Positions 22,759-34,451 of a stretch of 64,000 bases of DNA are shown here, piece after piece. Location of the stretch: positions 253,056 through 317,055 of the forward strand of contig JAAVVG010000026.1 in assembly GCA_012976225.1 (NCBI GenBank). Direction: 5' to 3'. Numbering within the stretch: position 1 is the stretch's first letter; each line of letters starts with the position of its first letter. Under the pieces are notes generated by a model. That model saw only the letters and a program-made list of their open reading frames with translations, did no database searches and was not told where the DNA came from. The DNA comes from Golubevia sp. BC0850. Its lineage: Eukaryota > Basidiomycota > Exobasidiomycetes > Golubeviales > Golubeviaceae. Position numbers and translations under genes: made by a program.

Positions 22759-23280
22759 TAAGCTAGACGACATTAGTTGGACACCCCTTCAGCGACAAAC
22801 GAGGGGAAGGTGGACGTGGAGCAGTGTAAATTCTTCTTTCACCTTTCCAAATCTCAGATTTTTCTGGTTCTGACCGTTTGTATTCCTTATCTTTGTCTTT
22901 CTTTCCTTGAATCTTTCCTATCAATTGTTGATGCCAATTCCAGACAAACCCGAATCTGCGAGTATAAATGACTGATTGGCAACCTTCCAACGCTCTCGAA
23001 CTTCCTAATGGCCCACCCCGAAATGACATCGAGATGAGATTCTGAAACTTGAAGGCTGTTTTTCGATCAAAGACGGACTGAACCGGCAGCGGGCCCCTGG
23101 AATCCCCTTCTTCACTTCTCTGGGGCGCGTCGTGTACAGTATTTAGAGGGTCTTTTACGCGTCGACTTCCTCACATCCACTTCCTACTGCGACCGCTTCA
23201 TCTAGGTTCTCAATTTCTTTCCCTATTAGTCTCTTCATCCAAATTCATCATCAGCTCCTATTCTGCTGGAGGTTCCTAAC

Positions 23281-23406
23281 ATGAACGGAAAGGACTATCA
23301 CATGTCTGGGGGAGAATCGGGTAACGAAGACTGGGAGTTCATCAGAGAAGGGCAAGGACGCTGGAGTGGACTCAAATGGAGCGTAGAAAGCCTTCCACCC
23401 ACTTAA
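23281..23406 (+). CDS. Possible 41-residue peptide, unknown
   Basis: The ATG follows a long C/T-rich leader and lies about 140 bp after a TATA-like element, so the setting looks like a promoter. The frame encodes a hydrophilic peptide (MNGKDYHMSGGESGNEDWEF and on) ending in PPT. It may be a first exon whose donor I could not place, or a chance frame. No homology is recognised. Confidence 0.25.
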   Translation: MNGKDYHMSGGESGNEDWEFIREGQGRWSGLKWSVESLPPT

Positions 23407-23605
23407 TCCTTTTTGGCGATTGTGGAGGTCTCATGAGGGAAACCACGAGGAATTGAGAAGTTCTCCAATGTGATGAACAGGAATCCAGTAGATGGAAGAG
23501 GAAGAATAAGAGAGCAGAAGCAACACTCCACCAAGCCTCCCTCCCACTCACCATCCAATCCGATTTTCCTTTTTCCAACCCTTCAACTCTCTCATTCTCT
23601 TCTAT

Positions 23606-23950
23606 ATGAATCTGTTTTCGACCAAGATCGAACATCTTCAGTTCTTCAATCGTTCTTCCTTCATCAAGAGAAGCTATCATCAAAGCTTCTTCGGATCCCA
23701 ATCTACTTCCATCCTTTCCAAATCCTCAAATCGATTCTTTCAATTCCTATCTTCAACCTCGATCACAAGCTCTAATGATCTGAATCAATCTGAGATGTAT
23801 TCGCTTGTGTCTAAATCTATCAAATCCATTTCTTCCAGTAAATTTCTATTTCCCTTCGATCTTCAAAAACTTTCTCATCAATTCTCATCGCCCATTTGGT
23901 TGTTCCTCAACTTCTTCCCACCTCTATCTTCTATTTTTAAACTCAAATGA
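23606..23950 (+). CDS. Possible 114-residue protein with mitochondrial-type N terminus
   Basis: The frame from ATG 23606 follows a C/T-rich leader. The N terminus (MNLFSTKIEHLQFFNRSSFI then KRSYHQ) is rich in Phe, Ser and Arg without acidic residues apart from one Glu, as in mitochondrial presequences. The end has a hydrophobic segment IWLFLNFFPPLSSIF. Composition is Ser-rich throughout and there is no known domain. Codon third positions look mixed as in neighbouring genes, but support is weak. Confidence 0.3.
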   Translation: MNLFSTKIEHLQFFNRSSFIKRSYHQSFFGSQSTSILSKSSNRFFQFLSSTSITSSNDLNQSEMYSLVSKSIKSISSSKFLFPFDLQKLSHQFSSPIWLFLNFFPPLSSIFKLK

Positions 23951-24089
23951 ACAATCTGTCTCATCGTCGTGGCTTTCCCCATTCTGACTCCCATTTCTAG
24001 TTTTTCTAGACAAATCAAATCAGAACCAACTTAAGAAATCTTGTTTCTCTCCACCTTTTTCTATCCCCCCTTTGTTCGCTTGTGCCTCT

Positions 24090-25379
24090 CTAATCTGAAT
24101 ATTCGCTTTTGTTTTCCCTATAGATTCCATTCTTGCTTCTTTTAATGGCATCTCTATTTCCGCGTTCGGGTCTTTCTCTCTCCACTGCTTTTCCTCTCTT
24201 TTCGAAAAGTTTTGAGATTCTTTGGAGCGTCTTCAGATCTGAGTCTGAGCTACTACTGTCATTGATCATTGAATCGCATTCTTCAGGTTCTCGATGTCTG
24301 GCAATTTGAAAATTCTTTAAGTTTTGAAGAAATGATGTTTACAAAGGCGAATCGGAATCCCTTACCTTCCATTTCCACCTCCCATTGAATTTCTCCAAGC
24401 TTGCCAAGGAGCGTTTGTGACTTGTTGATATACACCTGAGGGACCTGCTTGTCTTGCTCCCTGAGGATTTTAGAATTCCGGATTAGGTGAGTTGAGGCAG
24501 AAAGAAAGAGGATGGAGGTGTCGAGGAATTGAAGTCGAGAGGGCAGAAGTAGAGAAGGTAGAAGTAGAGAGGGAAGAAAGTAGCAGTTTGAAAGTGAAGA
24601 AGTGGGAAGTTGAAAAGAGAGAAAGAGAGAGGGCAGAGACGAAAATGAGTAAGAGGTAATCAAGACAAGACGAATTTATGTGTGGCACTCACATCAATCC
24701 AACCGCCGACTCTTCCTCTCAAGGCTACGAAGATCAATAGAACTATCACTGTGAACAGATAGAGACTGATTATCGTTCGGTCTTTGGAGGAATCTCGTCC
24801 TGTGAAAAGAAAGAAGAGGAGGACAATTGAGTTGATCAGTGGGCCTCAGAGTCAACTTTCTTTTGAGAAGTTCTTCTTCCTTGAATGTTTTCATCAGAGT
24901 TTCTGAGCTTTGATTAAAGATGAATTCTCCCCACCAGCAAACTTAATTCTCTACAGCGCTGCAGTCCCACCTCCATCTCCCACCCAGATGCCTCACTCTC
25001 TACATTTCTACTCCTACTCACTTAAGCACCTAGCCCAAACCTCACCCTCCCAGCCAGTACCGGTATCAGCATCTGGTCTCTCGATCTTTGCATCCTTACA
25101 ACCTTCCAAGTTCTGATCCAAACAGAACTGCCTTGTACAAGAAGTACAAGGGTTCTTTGAATTTGAGGTTGAAGATGGAGCGTAAAGAGGGATGACTGTA
25201 GTGTTCGTTTGAAAACAAGTGCATCGACATAGGAAAGGTGAATCTCGAGGTTGAAGAGTTTCGGGAGGGGAACTTGAACTTGAAGGATTGGGATTGGAAG
25301 ATGATACCAGAGAACTGACGCAGAGAAGGACGAGCAGCAGCAGGAAGCTCTTCGTTGGCAGATTCGAATTGAATTTCAT
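24090..25379 (-). CDS. Cys-rich type I single-pass membrane protein, unknown
   Basis: Exons are 25379-25022, 24799-24693, 24460-24366 and 24297-24090, giving 255 residues with matching phases. The protein starts with a signal peptide (MKFNSNLPTKSFLLLLVLLC). The lumenal part has a Cys cluster: LCRCTCFQTNTTVIPL, CTSCTRQFCLDQNLEGCKDA and WARC. A single helix (IISLYLFTVIVLLIFVAL) spans the membrane, followed by RGRVGGWID and a cytosolic tail rich in Ser, Lys and Arg. I recall this layout (Cys-x2-Cys groups, a CT-x-FCLD motif, GEVWA(R/K)C, one helix, GRVGGWID) from uncharacterised proteins conserved in fungi, but I cannot name one. In-frame ATGs exist upstream (25466), but the signal peptide supports 25379. 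The plus-strand neighbour starts 220 bp away. Confidence 0.8.
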
Positions 25380-25599
25380 CTTGACTACTTTTGAAATCTT
25401 TAAGATAGAAGAAATGTGGTGGGTATGAGTTACGACTCTGCTGCGATAGGAATCTCTCCTCTCCATCCATGCAGTCCTGCTTCTTCCTGCCTTGCACTTG
25501 CTACTTTGATTCTTATCCCTCCTTCAAAACTTCTTTATTCGACGTTCATAAAAACTTGCGACTCAACTTTGGAAGCCACCTCTAAGTCAACCGCCAAGA

Positions 25600-26777
25600 A
25601 TGTCATCCTCCTCCAAGCCAAAGCCACTACCAACTCCTCAAACAGAAACAGATTCGATTCCATCTTATTCTTACGAGAAAGATGCAGAATCAGATGAACT
25701 TCCACATCCAAGTTATGCAACTGAATCCTATCAATCTGGAAACACTCAACCGAATCTAGTCCTTTTCGATTCAGAGAATCAGAATCAGCAGCAATCACAA
25801 TCACAATCCTATCAACCTCCTCAGCCGCAATCCCAACCTTCCAATCCTGGATTCAATCAGAGAACACCTAATGCTGGTGTAAGGAATATGCCAGATCATG
25901 CTTCTTACGCTACCAGCGCTGGTTGGGGCATCTCAAATCTAGCTGCTATTAGTTGGTTTTTACCCCCTTTCACTAGCGTTTATGTTTTGGTGGTGGAAAC
26001 GGAGAACGTGAGTAGTTGTGACGGTTGAGCAGGGTACAGAAAGAGCGTTTCCTCCAGAAGAAGAAAGGAGGGGTAAAAGGGGGGGGGGGCTAGCAAGATA
26101 GGAGGCAGCAGTCCAACAGGCTCTCCTTTCAATAGTTCCTAAAGTGCACTAATGATCTGCAGGAGAAATGTTGGGATTTGTCGTTTGCCCATTTTTCGAG
26201 TCTTTAGCCTTGAGAGAAGTCAGGAAGATAGAAGAGAGAAACCTCCCATCTCGTCGATCCTCTCTATCTATTCAACTCTTTCTTCCTCCCATCATTCTTC
26301 TCCTTCTCCCATCTTTTCCTGACCTTTTCTCCTATTTTCTATCTATGTGTCCTCCCAGGACCTAGCCCGATTTCACGCCTACCAATCCGGTCTGACAGGC
26401 ATGTTATTCTTCTTCCTCTTCTGGTTCTTAAGGAGTTGGCTCGGTTGGTATTCCATCAGCATCATTCTTGGAATGGCTTATTATGGTTGGAGTTGGGTTT
26501 GCGCGTGAGTATCCTACCATCTATGAACATCTTTGTTTTTCACCTCTTGAGGGCTGTTCAGTTGTGAAGTTGATCTCTAACCTTTTTTTGTCTTTGCTTG
26601 TCTTCCTTCTTACCTTGTGGATCTGGATTTGGGCTTGAAACTAATTTTGGAACTTGGGATTTTGATTTGGATCCGAAAATTAGTCAAACTGCACACAGAG
26701 CAGCTCCAACTTTGACCAGGATGCCTTATTTACCTTACTTTGCTGAGATTGCTGAGAGATGGGTTGGGGAAGAATAA
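25600..26777 (+). CDS. UPF0132/DUF4870-like small membrane protein
   Basis: Exons 25600-26007, 26359-26504 and 26684-26777 give 215 residues. About 110 polar, Gln/Ser/Pro-rich residues are followed by the domain: ISNLAAISWFLPPFTSVYVL with ETEN, then DLARFHAYQSGLTGMLFFF, SWLGWYSISIILGMAYYGW, and a C-terminal RMPYLPYFAEIAERWVGEE. Three membrane helices, with the (R)FHA(Y/W)QS motif after the first, are typical of the UPF0132/DUF4870 (Tic20-like) family, whose function is unknown. Intron 1 contains eleven consecutive G (26079-26089), a likely length-variable site. Confidence 0.82.
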
Positions 26778-27352
26778 ACCAGATAAGATGGAAGGAAAGC
26801 AAATGGAGAAACTGAGAAAGACCTGGTGGAGGAAAAAATCTTTACTCGTCTAACGCTTTGCAAGCTTCCAGTATTTCAACTCTCGAACTCCTTCCAACAG
26901 CTCGGAGAATAAGCTATTTCTCAGTCTTTTACGAGTCAAGATTTAGAAAGAGGGGTCTGTAGAAGAAAACCATTAAGATACCCTCTCATTTGTTATTCTC
27001 GAACATTATCTTCGACCCCTTTTTCTTCACTATTCCTCTCTTCATTGCTTCCCACTTCTTCTTTTTTTCTCATCTCCACTCTTTGGATCAACCAGGTTCT
27101 TTCCCTCTAGATCTTCTTTTCTCGTCGCATCCCAGTCACCTTTCCCAAGGGCTAATTGTAAACAGACATTTCTTCTCTCCCCAATTTCCAATCTCTTTTT
27201 TTCTTTCCTCAAGAAGATGTTGCAATCAGACCACTCCAAACTAGAAAAGCGGAAGAAACAGTAGATTACATTGCACGAAGTAGAGGAAAAATATGGTATG
27301 AATCTAATGACGGAATTTCGTTAAACGAGGAAGAGGTTTTCTTCACTCCACT
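26778..27352. other. Convergent 3' region, T-rich
   Basis: This lies between the UPF0132 stop and the dynactin stop. It is pyrimidine-rich with a frame (26990-27244 +) of low-complexity Phe/Ser/Leu content and no supporting motif. I call no gene. Confidence 0.6.
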
Positions 27353-30300
27353 TCAAGCTCCCAAACTAGCGATCACAGGCATTCTGAATCTCCCGAATCC
27401 CATGGAGCCTCCCCCACTTCCAGTCTTCTCAAAAGAGATGTTCCTAACCTTCTCAGCCAAGATGCCAACTCTTCGGATGGTTTCTAGTTCCAGTGCTTTT
27501 TGAGCCTTGTACTGAGATTCTGGAAGAGTTGAGAGTGGAGTCCAAGGTTTTCTAGAAGAGATTGAAAGGTTTTCCGTCTTTTGTTCAGAATTTTTTTTAG
27601 TTCTGTTCCTAGATTGAAGAGAGAGATCCACAACTTTAGGACTGGAAGTTAATCTGAGCAATTGACTATAGAGAACCTTAGATTCATCAGTGAAAGCTCT
27701 CAAAGTTTGAGCTTTGTTGAGATGTCTTCTAGGTTGAATTGGAAGTCCCTCTAATTTGATTGCATTTTCTTCCTCTTCTTCTTCTTCTTCCACCTTGACT
27801 TCATCTTGACGAGATTTGTAAGTTAGAAGAGGAAGACTATCCATCTCTCTGACTGCATCATAACTCTTCAAGTGAGAATTCTCGGTTCTTAAGAATTTAA
27901 CCGCACCTTTCAGAGCTTGAACTTGATCCAACAGATAACCTGTTTCAATACTACTACCCGATCCAAGTCCACTTCCATTCCCGAAGCTAGAGAAAGTTTC
28001 ATTCTCATTTCCAGCGTTTCCTTCTGCCTTCTTACTAGAATCAGCACTACTTTGTTGTAATCCAGCTAACTGAATTTTCAACTTATCCAGATTCTTCTCA
28101 TTACTCTCAAGTTCGCTCTGTAAGGCTTCGTGAGCTTCTTGATAGGCTTTGGCTTGCTTTTGAGCTTCCAAGAGATTGTTTCTGACTGAAGAGATTTCGG
28201 TGGACTCTTCTTTCGATCTCTCCAATTGTTTGGAAAGTCTCTCGATCTTGATGTTTGATTCTTGAAGTGTTCCGTCCCTGACTTTGATCTGACGATATAA
28301 ATCTCGAGCGTCTTCTGTTAATTTGACGACTTGACGTTCTGAATCCACGTTGTGAGCTGCTTCGGCACGAATCTGCTCGACCCTTAAGAGCCAAGGCTTG
28401 GAACCGACCACTGAAAGATGATAAGGAGGTGAAAGGAAAAGAAGTCAGCGCAGGCATTCAAGTGGAAGGAAGTAATCAAACACTCACCTTTGAAGACGTT
28501 CTCTTGTTCAGTGACAACAGCGAGAAGAGTGTTGATTGTAGTCGAGATGTGAGTAGTAGAAGCCAAAGAGGTTTTCCACATTTCATCCTTTGGATCAGCT
28601 TGACTGAGGCCTTCTTTCATAGACTCTTCTACCAACTTAGAGAATTGAGAGATAGCAAATGGGATCTTAGAGGTCCTGACTTCAGCCGAGTAGAGAGCGG
28701 TGCTTTTGGCTAGACTAGCAGCAAAGGTTACTAGTTGTCCACTCAACTGACCGATACCAGGTAGAGTCATGATCAATTCCATCTTGACAGCCTCGTCGCT
28801 TGAATAGAGTTGACCGAGTCTTCGTAAGACCTTTCTAGCCGGTACTTTGGTTCCTCTCACTTGATCTACCAGCTTTTGAAGAGGTTCGAAGATATCTTCC
28901 TCGATGCTTCCGCCATTCTGATCCCATTCAACTTCCGGATCTTCCCAAAGAGTTGCGATAGATTGCTTGGAGAACCCAAGGGCAGCGACCAGAGTATCCA
29001 AATCGTGATCGATTAACATCGCAGCACCGACTTCTTTGGCTGCTAGATCTGCATCCCCATCTTCTACACCTAGAGCGTAAGAGAACTCTTCGAATTGATT
29101 TGCGAACCTGTGGAATTCCTTTCCACATTCAACCTCCCGGAGTTCTTCTTTTCTCAAGGCTTCGATGAAGGAGTCGATTCTCTTTTCGACTCCTGCTAGC
29201 TCTCGATACATCCTTCCACCTCGAAGGAAGACTTCGACGGGAGCCAGTTGCAAAACAGCTGCTATTTGACGTGAAACAGCAGCGAAATGAGCGAGAGAAC
29301 GTCTCATTCGACAGATCTCGATGAGATTCTCGGGAATCTTTCCAGCTAGAGATAAGGCTCCTGCCAAATCGTGATGACCCTCGACCACCGCCTTCAGAAG
29401 ATCTGCTTTGTGAGCCATCCTCCTGAAAAAGAGAAGTGCATCAACGGCATCAGCATCACCAGCTTCGGAGTAGGCTCCAGGAAGGTACGGCTGGATCATT
29501 TCGAGATGAGCTTGAGATTGAGAAGCAGATAGCTTTCCGAGCTCCAGTTCGATCGTCTTTGATTGAGATTTGAGGGCCGAGGATTGAAGTCGAAGATTGA
29601 GGTTGAGCATGGCTTGAGCTTGAGTTGCCAGCTTGCTCTGCTTGATAGGACCTGCCGTAGTGACTCCCTCTATTCCTCCAGCATCTACACCCAAGACGAT
29701 TCCATTCTCTTCCTCTTCCCGCTCGGCTCTCATCGTCTCCAGATCGCTCTGGAGGTTCAGAACCAATTCTCTGAATTGAGAAAAGGTCTGCTCGTAATCG
29801 GCTAAGTTGGATTCCAGTCCATCGTTCCTAGCTCTGTAATCTCTGAGTTGAAGGTCTTTGAGGTCCACTTCTTCCTGGAGTTGCTTCTCAGTTTCAACGT
29901 GAGTCTCCTCGAGCTCGTCGTTGAGGTCCTTCAAGGCTTCCAAATCTTCGATGATAGCTGCCATCTCATCAATCTTCTCTCCAAGATTCAGATTCCTCTC
30001 AGTGAGATCTTCGAGAAGCTCCTCTGCTCCTAGAGCATTGTCCAGCTGTTCCTTGAGATCCTCGACTTGAACTTCAGCGTCAGCTAGGCGTGCCGTGACT
30101 GATTCGTAAGAAGATTCGATGTCACCTAATGAAGCCAACTCCTTGTCGAGCTCAGAGATCTTGCGGCGTTGTTCCATATCTGTTTCGTTGGTAATGTCTC
30201 GGAGGCGAATGAGGGCATCTTTGAGTCTTGCGTTCTGCTTTTCGAGTTGCATGTAGCCGGCGGAAGACTTTTCTGATTCATTGACATCTCCATGTTCGTA

Positions 30301-32399
30301 AAGAGCTGTGGAGAAAGGGAAGGTTCGCAATTTCAGCAAGACGTCGATATCCCACTTCCGTATCAGCATCACTTACCGTTCTCTTCTCGCAGCACCTGAA
30401 CCTCGATATCGAGCTCTTCCTTGTCTTGGCTCAACTGTTCCTTCTCAGCTTGGAAAGCCTCCGCTTTTTCTTCGGCGATTTCTTTATCCATGGTTGCCAT
30501 CTCCAGCTGCTCGTTCAAGTCCTCGACCTGTCTCTCTAGATGTTCTTTCTCAAGGGACCAATCCTTCTCCAATTTGTGAAGATCTCGGAGTTCAGATTGA
30601 AGATCTGCTTGTTTCGCTGTGTTAGGTGAAGATCAAAGAATAGAAGAGTCAGCACTAGCTCACGATTCTAAGCAAAAGTCAGAGGCGAGAAACTCACTTC
30701 CCATCTTGTTCTTCATTTTCAAGAACTCCTCAGCTTCCTCTCGAATCTTGTCGCCTTCTCTGATCTTCTCTCTATCCTCGTCTCTCTTCTTCTCCAGTAG
30801 TCTGTTCTTGACTCTCAGTTCTTCCACCTCCCGTTGAAGCGCACCCATGGCTGCTGCATTCCGAGGCGAATTGACCGAAGTATTGGAGGCAGAAGGCGGA
30901 AGTAAAGACATGTGATCCCTCAGAGCGTTCGGCGATAAAGCTGACATTCTTGTAGTTGGAGACTTGATCAACTCTTCCTCTTCCGAACCATCGTCGAGCT
31001 CTGCATCTCTCTGGTTGAAGTCGGAATCCGGTAAACTCATAGACATGAGCTCTTCTGCATCTTCCTCCTCTGTTGCTCTGTCTTTGTTTGAGGCGGAGGA
31101 CCGCCTACTGGAGATGGCACCAGCATTGGATCCTGAACTTGAAGATGCGCCAGATGGTCTGCTCTGTGGAGTTGAAGTAGAAGTCGCATTTCCTGTCTTT
31201 CGAGCAAGAGCGGCAGAGGCAGAGACAGGAGCATTGGATCCAGCTACGCTCCTTCTACCACTTGCCACGCTTGACCTTCCAGAGGGATTGAGGGAGCTGG
31301 GAGGGGCAGTCCAAACTTGAGCAGATTGAGATCTAGTCATTTCCGTCCTGGCAACTCTGGAACTTGAAGGTGAAGATTGGCTCGGAGTCGTAGAAGGGGG
31401 TGTAGTTCCAGCCGGTCTCATTGAGACTCTTGAGTTCAAGACAGGTCTCAAACCCGCACGACCAGCTGCTGCACTTCCAGAGGCAGCGGAAGTTGTTGAT
31501 GTAGTTCCAGTTCGAGTCGCTCCTGGGGGAGCCATGCTAGCTCTTCCAGTCTTGTTGGCGGTCGAAGTAGAGCTTGCTCCTGCTACGCTAAGCCTGCTTC
31601 TGGGCGTGACTCCAGGAGCAGCACTAGCCTTAGGTGTTGCATTTACTCCGGGCCTGGCGGGCGTGACTGCTCTAGAAGAAGTGGCGCTCACGCTGGCTGC
31701 GGATCTTGAGGAAGCTGAAGAGAGAGTTCGTGATAGAGGAGTTCCAGGAGCCAACTTGTTTGGAGATCTAGTGACTTGACGAGAAGTCGGCCGTCCTGGG
31801 GTCGTAGGAGCTACAGATTTGCGTGCCGTAGTTGCAGGAGCTAAGGAAGCTCTAGACGACGTGCTCCCGACTTTGGCAGGCGGTCGACTGGCAGCAGCAA
31901 CATTCGCAGCGATCCGAGCCTGCAGCAGGCGGGAGAGAGGTAGATGCCAAAGATGAGATTCCACCTGCCACATTCCTTTCTTGACCTTTCCAAAGACCTG
32001 AACACAAACCGAAAATAAAGATTCTTCCTCTCCATTACTCACTGAAGGACCTGCAGCTTTCCTCGGACTCTGACTCCTGATGTCCAGCTCTTCCTCCATC
32101 AGCATTCCCTCATCTGAGCTCTGCTGCTCTTCTGGTTCCTGTTCATGCTGCTCTTGCTGTTCTTGCCTATCGTCTTCTATCATGACCACTTTCCCAGGTC
32201 TAGCGAAGACTCCGTAGCCATCTTCGCAATCGAAGTACCTCTTGCCTTGTACTGTTCCATCGTTCTTGCCGTTCTTCTCGTCCAGCTCCACTCCGACCCA
32301 GACTCCAGGGGAGAAAGAAGTCTGACCAACGAATAGGATTTCTCCTGTTCCTAGCTTCTCCACCTCGCATCTTGAGTGTAGATTGAGAGGAGCTGACAT
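27353..32399 (-). CDS. NIP100: Dynactin large subunit p150Glued (Nip100/RO-3)
   Basis: p150Glued links dynein to microtubules and cargo. Exons are 32399-32043, 31919-30698, 30616-30377, 30305-28488 and 28410-27353, giving 1564 residues with matching phases. A CAP-Gly domain fills residues about 5-65 (LGTGEILFVGQTSFSPGVW, GKNDGTVQGKRYF). A Ser/Thr/Ala/Pro/Arg-rich basic region follows (about 125-450), as in other p150 proteins, where it adds microtubule affinity. Coiled coil 1 runs from about 500 to 800. The dynactin domain is recognisable by ADAVDALLFFRRMAHKADLL and ENLIEICRMRRSLAHFAAV (about 890-960). A second coiled coil lies near 1230-1330, then a basic tail. Length and order fit fungal p150 (about 1200-1400, here somewhat long). 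Confidence 0.92.
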
Positions 32400-34451
32400 T
32401 GTGAGTGAAGGAGGAGGTGGATTAGAGGAGATCTAGAAGAGTCGTTCTGTAATGATTCTCTCCCTCAGTCCCACTCGACCTTGACGTGGTTTGATGATTT
32501 CCTGCGCTGAATCTTCTTCGAGCCAGAACTGGGAAGTGAGTTGTTTTGAGGAGGAAGAAAGATGTCAAGAGGTCGGGAGGTGAGAGATTAGAGGTTGGCG
32601 TCTGGCGCATCGGACGTCTGCTGAGTGCAAGTCAACAAAAAAAGTGACAAAGGTTTAAGCAGTGACTTGGGGAAAGATAAAAAGTCCAGGATTGATGTTT
32701 GCAAAAGGGAAGTGAAGGAGTACGGAAAGTGTACCAGGAGAAACAGAAAGAGGGGCTAAGGATACAGCGAATGAAGGGTAGCGGGGAAATGATTCGGCTG
32801 ATCATATCTTATTTTCTTGGTTTAACACCAATCCAAAATACTGTGAAAAGTGTTAATTGGAGGAACGATGGGACTTGACGAGTCGAAAACGCGTAGCTCA
32901 GCCTCTGAGAATCAGTCACAATCAACTCTGAAGAATGAGGCTTCTCTTCTCGTTCTTCCAAGTAAGGACATCACTCTTCAGGGGAAAGAGCCAGAAAGCT
33001 CGAATTCTCTGAATCGTGAGAGTCAAATTGAAGCATTCAAAAACTAGACTTTTTAATTCTTGACGTCGACGGTACCTGGCACATTCCTATACAAGCTCGC
33101 AACCTGCCAATTCCGTTCTCATTCGACCTTAATGCGGGTTACGCCATCATTCCAATCGGGTATCATAAACTTGTAGCCCTTCCTTGATTGGGGAAGGTGA
33201 AGTTCTGGTCCGGTCCAAAAAAAGATGACTGAGAGCTTTTTTACTCACTGGCGAAGATGACACGAGATCACTTGCTTCAGAATAAATCCCTGCACAAGAA
33301 CGAAAAAGCAATTTCCAGATTTCAGAGACTGGTTGGTGTCAAAAGTTTGAAAAAGCTGAACAATGGTTTTCTCGCCTTGCCAACAATTGTAGTCAAAGAC
33401 CTAAACCCGCCACGCTGGGCATCGTATATGGCGTCGTCAGTTCTTTCGATTGCTTCGAAACGTCTCAGACCAGCAGTTCAACTTCCATAGGTCTTATCCT
33501 CATTGAGAGCTGTGAAGGAACTGCAAGCGTTAGCCTGCGAGAGGGTAGACGACAGCTGGAGCTTTGAGAAAAGGGCACCAGTGAGGGGAAGTACTTACCA
33601 AAAGTGTGTCGTGGTGTAAGATTCAAGCAGAATTAGAAGAGAATGAGAGTTTCAGGACATCATATTTCGGACGCGCAGACGTCAACCCTTAGCTTAAACG
33701 CAGGAAAGGAATCTCGTCATCTTCTTTATCTCTGAGCTCACTTCCTGATCCAGAAAATCTTGCTCAAAGAGTTTCTTTAGAGTCATGTTGGAATTCGAGG
33801 GAGATCGAATTGGAATTGAAGTTTCACTTCGAGATCATATTGTTAGTCACTAATTTTATTTCCCCTCGGACTCTACGAAACATGACTTTCTGAGCGTCGA
33901 GATCCCTTCCGTTCCACTAGACTCAAAATGGGATTGACAGATTAGAAAGAGACGACGTCAGCCTGTGAGGGCATCGAGCTCCATCGAATCTTGGCCTAGC
34001 TGGTGTCGATGAGAAAGGGGTGAAGAAGTTGGCAAAGGAGAGAGAAAAAGGGATGAGGACTTCATCCTGTTCGATCACCTTCAAAAGTGAGCTCTACTTC
34101 TGTAGTTGGCACAAAGATTAAACATCGAAAAATTTAGGCAACTTCAAACGCCCCTATGTAGAGGATCAATTGTTGCGTGAGTTACGTTTCCTCTGGATGC
34201 GTCGTCGGTCGTCTCCTGTCGACAAGGGGGCCGGACTACGACTATAAGCGCAAGAACCGTTGTCTTATAACTTTAGTTTTAAGGTTGGGCTTGAAATTGA
34301 ATTTCAAGAAAGTCTCCGAGTTCTAGTCAATTCCTGGGCGATCATCGTGACAATCCGAATACTTAAAAAGAGAATCCTTCTTTCTCTCCCCTTCTTTCCC
34401 CATCTCAACTTCTCTTCCTACTTCCCTCACTTCCTTCCACACAAGTTAAGC
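32400..34451. other. Gene-poor 2 kb region upstream of dynactin
   Basis: This is the upstream side of both dynactin (minus) and the secreted-protein gene (plus). The dynactin promoter should lie in the first few hundred bases. Coding-like pieces between 32868 and 33545 are listed separately. In 34238-34370 two TATA-like elements (tataagc, ttaaaaag) precede the secreted-protein gene. Nothing else is recognised. Confidence 0.5.
32868..33545 (+). pseudogene. Coding-like pieces in different frames, identity unknown
   Basis: Several stretches read like protein on the plus strand but in changing frames: one from ATG 32868 (MGLDESKTRSSASENQSQS), one around 33060-33195 with LDVDGTWHIPIQARN and LNAGYAIIPIGYHKL, and one around 33295-33545 with WFSRLANNCSQRP and GIVYGVVSSFDCFE. 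A GTAAGG donor at 32962 and a CTAG acceptor near 33051 would link the first two in phase; no good junction is seen further on. It is either a gene with exons I could not resolve or a decayed one. No family is recognised. Confidence 0.3.

Larger units (their letters stand above)
22759..24089. other. Region with only weak small frames
   Basis: About 1.3 kb lies between the secreted-protein stop and the convergent membrane-protein stop. It has a TATA-like element at 23139-23146 and two small plus-strand frames with ATG starts (23281-23406 and 23606-23950), listed separately. The rest is pyrimidine-rich and uninformative. Confidence 0.5.

Noticed and set aside
33478-33786. Possible minus-strand two-exon micro-gene of 33 residues (MTLKKLFEQDFLDQE spliced to a short Cys-containing end)
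   Set aside because: The splice is in phase, but the product is tiny, has no CAAX pheromone ending or family, and overlaps plus-strand coding-like sequence. Kept only as something to test.
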